NCBI GenBank assembly: GCA_016858145.1
Contig: JAEHOE010000201.1
Location: 1-64,000, forward strand
Source of the DNA: Edaphochlamys debaryana
Taxonomy: Eukaryota > Chlorophyta > Chlorophyceae > Chlamydomonadales
Reading direction: 5' to 3'
Length of the DNA: 64,000 nt
Shown here piece after piece: positions 57,285 through 64,000 of this stretch. The notes under the pieces are model-generated. The model saw only the letters and a program-made list of their open reading frames with translations, did not search any database and was not told the origin of the DNA. The position numbers and the translations under genes were made by a program. The first letter of the stretch is position 1. The number at the start of each line of letters is the position of its first letter.

Positions 57285-60200
57285 ATGGCTCAGGACACGA
57301 AGGAGCGGCTTGCGCAGACTATATCTGCGCTGGAGAGGGGCGAGTTTGCTCCTGCTGCCGCTCAAAATGCTGGACAGGAGGTAAGTCTTCCGCTCCCGAC
57401 ATGGCCGCGCGGCCCCCCACAAGGCCTGGCCCGTGCACAAAGCTGTTTTGTGCTCACACGTGGCTCTTGAAGCTCTGGAGCCTGGGCTAGGGGCTTGTTT
57501 GGCGTGGTCGCGCACACTCCGGACTCCCGCCGCGGCCAACTGTGGGGTCCAACGCCGCTGCCGCTGCACTGACCTGGCCGTGCAGGGCGTGCCTTGGGGC
57601 CTGGCGTATGCCATGGCGGTACAGAAGGAGTCCGTCGGCACAGGGAGGACGGTGCGGGGCCTAGGCAGGCCGAAGCAGGGCCAGCACCCGGGGCCACAGA
57701 CGCTGCTCAAGCGGAGGGCCGGCGGAGGAACAGGTTAGCGGCCGAAGCAGGACCGGGGCGGGGGAGGAAAGGGCTTACGGCGGGCTTACGCGGTAGCGTT
57801 CGACGGCAGCGCTTGCAGGCCTGTAAGCCCACGCCAATACTGCCGGGGTTCATCGCTCTCACGGCGGCGCTCCGGTGACCCAGAAGCCAGAACACTCCTG
57901 AACGGCGGGGCGCGGGCCGTGCGCTGACGCTACGCCTGTTCTTGCTGCGCAGGCGATGGGGTGGCGCCGGCCTTTGACCCCTTTGGCCGCACCACCACTC
58001 TGATCCATAACCCCGTGGAGGCGTCATGGCGTGGGGTGATCGCCAACACCATTCCGGAGCCGCCCCCGCTGGCGCCTGCCCCCAGCGGGGCCATGCCTCC
58101 GCTGCCTGCGGGGGCGGTCCTGGGGGGCACCGGCGCACGGCCTGGCGGGGCATCACTGCCGCCCATGTCTGCGCCCGGCCCGGCTACCGGCCCGCTCACG
58201 GGCACCAGCCCTGGCGTCAGCGGCGGTGGAGCCGCGGGGGTTGCGGCCACGCTCCGGACCTCCCGGTCCCTCCAAGGCGACGGAGCTGGGGCGGGGGCTG
58301 CGGCGGGGGTGTTCAGCGGGGGTGGCGCCACGAGCCCGGGGCGGGGCGGCACGGTGCGGACCGGCGAGCTGATCCAGGCGGTGGCAGCGAACATGGGCTG
58401 GGGCGGGAACCCGCTGCGGCTGCCCGAGGTGCCGGAGAACTTCTGGAAGACGGTGTCGCCGCAGACGCACTCGCAGATCGCAGAGTACCTGTTCGACCAG
58501 GTGCGGGGCGGGCCGCGGGGGTTTGGGACCGGGGCCTGTGGGGTTGCTGGCAGGTCGGTAGACGTGCCTGGCCCCGTGAGGGCAAGGGCAGGCGGTTTGA
58601 ACGGCTTGACGTCAGCGGCCTCGCAGGGCTGCAGCCGCGAGCGCACGACCGGCTTGTGACGACAGCGCCGCTCTTGTCCCATGTTCGGCCCTGCAGGACT
58701 ACGACCAGGCGGCCTACCTCGGGGCCCAGCTGGAGGACCTGCACGCGCGCAGGGGCAAGCACCTGCGCATGCAGGTGGCCACAGCGGCAGCGGTCACAGC
58801 CGGAGCCCTGGAGCCGCGGCCAGCGACGTCGGAGCTGCAGGCTGTGCAGCACCCGCCTGCCGGCACCACGCCCACACCCCCGGTGGCTGTGGTCGTGCCG
58901 CCCATGCCGGTCGCGGGAGCCCTGCACAGCCCGGGCGGCAGCCCACCGCGCGCCGCCACGGCAGGCAGCGGGGGCGGCCGCAGCCCGCGATGCAGCCCGC
59001 AGCGGCTGCGGACGCCGGACAGGGGCCCGGCCCTGGGCAACCTACTCAGCCCACGTACCAGCGGTGTGCGGCCCAACAGCGCAGGCGGCGGCAGCGGCGG
59101 CGGCAGCGGTGGCGGTGCCGGCCGAGAGGCCATGACGGCGGCCGCCGCCAATGCGGTCCCCTCCATGATGTCCAAATACGAGGAGCAGAAGATGCTGCGG
59201 TCGACTGCAGCGCTGTCTGCCGTGCTGACCGCTGACCACACGGGCATCCTGGGGTCGGGCAACATCGACCGGGGCGTGGGTGCGCCGGCCCGGTCACGCT
59301 GGTTCAACGCGGACGGGTCGTTCGAGTGGCTGCCCTGCGTGGTGACGGCCATCACCGATGACGGGACCACGTTCGCCGTCGACTGGTGCCATGTCCGTGA
59401 GTGCCTGGGCGCTGTCGGAAAGGGAACGGCTGGCTGGTTGGCATGTGATGTGGGGTCAACGCAGCCTTGCACGTCACTTACGTTGCTTTGTTATGGGCGG
59501 GCCCTTGCCTCTGCACTCTTACCGGGTCCCATTTCCACCATGGCCGCCATGATACCTGTATGTACAGCTTGCCTCTGATTCTGCCTTGCTTGGGTGCTGT
59601 TGCACCGCCCCGTCTTGGCCTGCAGCCAAGTCTAAGACCGTGTCGCGCTTCAACATCCTGTTTGACGGCGAGAGCGAGGAGGGCCTGTCGGAGCTGCGTA
59701 ACGCCGCGCTGGAGCACACTCGCAAGCTGCAGCAGCAGCTGCAGATCAACGCCGCACGCGACTCGGTGCCGCTCAGCGCGGCGCCCATCCTCACAGACGC
59801 CACGGTTGAGGGCATCGTGCGGCGGCTGGGGCTGGACGTGTGGGAGATGCTGCTGCCGCTGCCCCTGGCGCCGGCGCTGTCGGGCGGGGGCGCGGAGGGC
59901 GCCGGGGCCAAGTCGGTGGGGGCTCCCAGTGTCACCAGCGCCTGGCTGGATGAGGAGGACGCGGGCAGCATGGAGGACCGGGAGAGCCTGGACGGCGGGA
60001 GCGAGGATGAGCTGGGCGAGGGCGGCGGCGAGGGCTGGGACGCGGCGTCCCGGGCACCAACGCACCGCTCGGCTGCCACCCACAAGACCAGCCGCACCGC
60101 CAAGACGGCCCGCACCAACTTCACCTCCCGCACCGCCGCGGCCCGGTCCTCTCGAGCTTCACGTGCGGTGGCGGCTGCAGCATCGGTGGCAGCGGCGGCT

Positions 60201-63200
60201 GAGCAGGCCGCCGGGACGGGGCCGGAGGCCGGGGCGGACGGAGAGAGCACGGGCGGGGCCCCCGCTCGCTCGGTGGCACCCTCCCGTGCGGTCAGCACGA
60301 AGACCGTCATGACCGCAGTGACCGCGGCCTCGGGGGCGACGGGGCTGACGCAGGCGGGCAACAAGCGCCCCGCGGACGCGCCGGCGGTCAACACGAGGTG
60401 AGCATAGAAGCGCTGTTGCAGGCATGCCATCAAGTTGCCTAGGACGCCTTCATATGCATGCATGAATCCGGTTTGGCCCTTGCGACACACGGTCTGTCCT
60501 CACTTCTGGTTTCCATCCCGCCACCCCTCTCGCAGGCCCGTGCTGCGGCGCCGGCTGCAGGCCTGGCGCTTCACGCAGCGCGCGTGGCGCAAGTCGGTGA
60601 CGGACGAGCCCGTAAACCTCATCCGGGGGCACCTGGAGGAGGCGCGAGTGCAGTACGCCGTGGTGAGTGCGGCGGACACAGGGCACCCTGACCGATGAGG
60701 CACATGGGCTGCCCTCCGCTACTCACCCGTGTCGAACCTCCAGGAGTGGTCCGGCTGCATCCCTGCTGCCCGGCATGATTGAGCTTTTGATTCCTTCCCT
60801 TCCTTCCCCTTCCGTAACCCCCACCCCCCAGGCCCACAACCGCCACGTGTTCCACGTCATGTTCTCCCGCATGTTCGGCTCCGGGGGCGTGCCCGACAAC
60901 ATCGAGGAGCTGCTCATGGACATCTCCCGCACCGCCAACACGGACGAGGACGACGGCGGCCTGCTGCACATCAAGCACCAGCCCATGCACGGCGACGGCC
61001 ACCACACGCACCCGCACTCCCAGGCCGCCAGCCACACGCAGCTCCCGCCGGGCTACCCCGCCCCGGGGCCCAACCAGCCACACGGGCACGCGCACGCGCT
61101 GCTGCTGCAGCAGCCGGGGTACCAGCCCTTCCAGCTGCAGCCCTGCCCGGCGGCGTTTGCGGCGCAGGAGTACGAGCACCCGCCGCCGGGGGTGACGGCG
61201 TTCGGGCTGCAGCAGCTGACGGCTTCCTCGCTCCAGGCCTTCCCCGCCACGCTCCGCGCGCTGCAGCTCGCCACCACCTACCTGGTGGGCGTGCAGACGC
61301 GGGACGTGTTCGGCATGCCGCTACTCCCCCTCCGCAACGTCTTCATGGTGCGGGCGGGGCGCGACAGGGCAGCGGCGGGGCACCAGGCGTTCATCGAGGC
61401 GCGGCGGCGGCCCGCGGCGGCGGCGGCCGTGGCTGGCGGCACCGTCAACGGCGGCACGGTGTTCGAGGCGCAGCCCTTCCGGCCCGACGACTCCATCGAC
61501 CTCATCTCCTTCCTCAACATCCAGGAAGGGGTCCGCATCGAGGAAGTCCTGGACCTGCGCACACGCGTGTGTGAGCAGCTGGCCTACATCATCGCCGACG
61601 CGGCCGACGAGGCGCTGCGCAACGCCGCCGCCGCGGCGGCAGCAGCCGCCGTCGCCGCCGTCGAGCGCGCCACGGGCCGAGTGCGCAACACGTCCAGCTT
61701 TGCCGGCGCGCCGCCGCCGGGGATCATCGCCGCGGCGGGCGGCAGGCGCACGGCGCCGCCGCCGCGCCCGGGCTTCCCGGCCAACCTGCTGCCGCCGCCG
61801 CACCTGTCGGCGAACGCGCTGATCGGGCGCGGCCAGGCAGCGGCGGCGCAGGTGGCGGCGGCGGCGTTCGACCCTGTGCCCTTCTTCCGCCTCACCTCCA
61901 CCCTCAACGTCGCGCTCTTCTACAGCCTGCGCACGTGGCTCATGGCCGATCTCGCCACGTACGCCGCCGCCATCGAGCTGTACGGCAGCGGCGGCGCTGA
62001 CGTGTACCTGTACGACGGCGTGCCGCACGACGTGAACGCGCCGCCACCGCCGTTTGCGGTCCGGCCGGGCAGCACGCCGTCGAGCCTGGGGGGGCCTGCC
62101 GACGGCCTCAGCGCTTCCGGGACCGTGGACGGTGCGCCGCCAGCGTCTGAGGCGGAGGCCAACGGCGCCGGCGGTGCGCGGGTGAGCACGAGCCACGTGG
62201 CCACGCCCACGCCGCCCAGGACGCCGCCGCCGCCCACGGGCATCCGCGGTCACGGCTGCGCCCCGCTGTTCAACGTGACGCTGGTGGTGGTGGACGACGA
62301 AGTCCGCTTCCTGCCGCCGCTCGAGACCCTCTGCCAGGTCCGTGGGCCCAAGTGGGCAGCAGAACCGCTGTCAAGACCTCATGAAGACGCGCGCCAAGCC
62401 CTGGGATCCGGGAAGGGCGATTGGTTTGAAGCGGCCTCCGATGCCTGTCATGCTCCCGTGCCGCTGCCTGTCCGCTTCCTCGAGCCTTGCCATGCCTTGC
62501 CTTGCATGGCTGGACCTCTGCCCAAGCCCGCCCTGACCCGCCCCGCCCTGCCCTGCCCTAAACTGGTGTGGTTCCTCCCCGCAGCGGCTGCTGGACTCCG
62601 TGACTCTGTCCCTGGAGGCGGTCAATACGCTTCCCGGCCTGGAGGTCTCCCTGCGACAGACACAGAAGGACGCCTTCCCGGACGCCCGCGGCGCGGGCGG
62701 CGCAGCGGCGGTGGCCGCAGCCATGTCCGCCGCCGCCGCCCAGGCCGCGGCCGCGGCGGCGGCGGCGGCAGCAGCCGCGGGCGCCACGGGCCCCGAGGCG
62801 GCGGCTGCTGCGGCGGCGCCGCTGCTGGTGCCGTTCGAGGTCACTGCCAGCCTCAAGATGCCGCCCATCCTGGACCACCACTCCAGGGAGGTCAAGACCG
62901 CGCTCCGGGCCATTGCGGTGCGTGCTGAGTGCGGAGTGCTGTTAAGGCAGCTGGCGGCTGCAGTGGCTGAGCGAGGGTCCGCACTCTTGGAAAGGAGCGG
63001 TACAGAGACCTACTCGTGAACCCCTGACGGTGGTATGTGTAGCCCTGAGTGCGATGTGGCAGGCCTGACAACCCTTACTGTAACGGGTTCTGCATGACCC
63101 TTGCCCACCCCGCAGGAGGCCGCCGAGAGCAGCCGGCGGCGCTGCGAGGAGCTGCTGATGAGCCTGCAGGAGCACACCAGCCTGCTGGGGGCCGACACAG

Positions 63201-63884
63201 CCATCCTGCGCTCCAAGCTCAGCATGAGCCGCCGCGCCACCGGCATGACCGACTGGATCGACATGATCACCAAGTACAGGTAAGAGCACAAAAACGTACG
63301 ATTAATCGCCGGATCCTGCCGCTCATCTCAGCACACCCCTCCCTGGCCCGCTCGCCCCTTCGCAACTCGCAGCAAGCAGGAGGAGGCCATCCTGCACGGT
63401 GTGCCCTCCGAGGCCTGGCTGGGGCTGTTCCGCCTCAACTGCCGCGGCCTCAAGGAGCACCTCGCCTCGCGCGCCCGCGACCTCAAGGTGCAGATCCTGC
63501 GCTGGCTGCAGGCGGACGCATACGACGCAGCCAACACCACCATGCTGAGGCTCAAGGTGGGGAAAGAGGGACGCAAGACTCCGACGTACCCGGGTATCTT
63601 TCAGACACGACCGCTAGGAACACCGAAGCCGGCAGGGCGCTCGAGGCTGCAGGGACCTGCCAAACCAAACCCAATGTCTCGACCTCACCGACTTCACTGC
63701 TCTCGCCCCGCCCCCGCCGCCGCAGGAGCCGGCCGAGATCCTGGCCGCCGGCGCCGTGGACCTGGCTGCGCTGCACGTGGTCCGCGAGCTGCTCCCGCGC
63801 GTGCCTGCGCTGGTGAACGAGGTGGGCACCTACCTGACCACGGTGCGCATCAACATGGAGATCATGGAGCGCTTCAAGCACCCG
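57285..63884 (+). CDS. Axonemal-type dynein heavy chain, N-terminal tail (3' part beyond window)
   Basis: Eleven exons: 57285-57380, 57586-57733, 57953-58500, 58697-59396, 59626-60397, 60536-60662, 60832-62337, 62585-62917, 63116-63279, 63373-63556 and 63726-63884. All are GT-AG and phase-consistent, giving 1579 residues of tail; the motor domain lies beyond the window. Landmarks: a small SH3/Tudor-like stretch (WFNADGSFEWLPCVVTAITD, then VSRFNILFDGESEE, about 460-515) seen before the tail in some inner-arm heavy chains; helical tail blocks LTSTLNVALFYSLRTWLMAD and DLISFLNIQEGVRIEEVLDL; and DHC_N2-type LGLFRLNCRGLKEHLASRA followed by EPAEILAAGAVDLAALHVV near the end. Long poly-Ala and Gly inserts interrupt it. 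Dynein heavy chains drive flagellar beating. A single-headed inner-arm (DNAH1-like) type is the best guess, not proven. Confidence 0.82.
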
Positions 63885-64000
63885 GTGAGCGGCGAGGGGG
63901 GGGGCAGGGGGGCGGGGAGGTGGTGAGGGGCGGCACGAGGGGGTTAGGAAGGGGGGTAGCAAGGGGGGCAGCACGAGGGGTTAGCAAAGAGGGTTAGCGA
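63885..64000 (+). other. Start of dynein intron 11, G-rich repeats
   Basis: After the donor at 63885 the intron is a G-rich stretch with loosely repeated GGGGTTAGCAA and GGCAGCACGAGGGG words, running to the window edge. Confidence 0.6.

Noticed and set aside
57594..57733. Alternative reading of dynein exon 2 in another frame, starting after GGGAG
   Set aside because: It ends in phase 2, which would put the next exon out of frame. The 57586 acceptor gives phase 1 and continues into the conserved frame.
1..64000. Bacterial-type features (operons, ribosome binding sites, CRISPR arrays, rho-independent terminators)
   Set aside because: All supported genes have spliceosomal introns and algal composition, so prokaryotic signals are not expected and none was seen.

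Overview
The window looks like nuclear DNA of a flagellated green alga of the Chlamydomonas/volvocine type. The evidence is high GC, long Ala/Gly/Pro-rich proteins, dense GT-AG introns of roughly 100-400 bp, an axonemal-type dynein heavy chain, and many transposons and minisatellites. No rRNA gene, tRNA gene or CRISPR array was seen.

Positions 1-34900 are repeat-rich. In order they hold: a 3.28-kb tandem duplication carrying a decayed Tc1/mariner-like transposase (1-5445); a fold-back-type element with ~500-bp inverted ends around a 183-bp satellite (7427-10555); a 90-bp minisatellite open in all six frames (11280-14735); a gag-only LTR retrotransposon with apparently identical 1359-bp LTRs on the minus strand (15528-22266); a 574-bp hAT-type MITE with a perfect 8-bp target duplication (23388-23961); a 727-bp tandem repeat (24181-25930); a long pyrimidine-rich tract (26780-27450); one uncharacterised disordered-protein gene (28574-30775); and several dispersed repeat copies (32-34.4 kb).

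Positions 35177-64000 are gene-dense: four multi-exon genes in two divergent pairs. Pair 1 is a 14-exon minus-strand gene encoding an E2 (UBC)-like domain, candidate SUMO-interacting motifs, a UBA-like segment and a PARP catalytic domain in one predicted 1421-aa protein (35177-42578), divergent from a four-exon flavin-reductase-like (FMN-binding) gene (42953-44411). Pair 2 is a 15-exon minus-strand VIT/VWA5-like gene of a predicted 2997 aa (45798-56754), divergent from the 5' part of a dynein heavy chain gene (57285 to beyond the window end; 1579 residues of tail seen). Exon models were built by hand from splice sites and reading phase; all phases close.

The most interesting item is the ubiquitin-E2/SIM/UBA/PARP fusion. 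It would put ubiquitin conjugation, SUMO or ubiquitin recognition and ADP-ribosylation in one polypeptide, and the UBA-like segment appears to be inserted inside the PARP catalytic fold.
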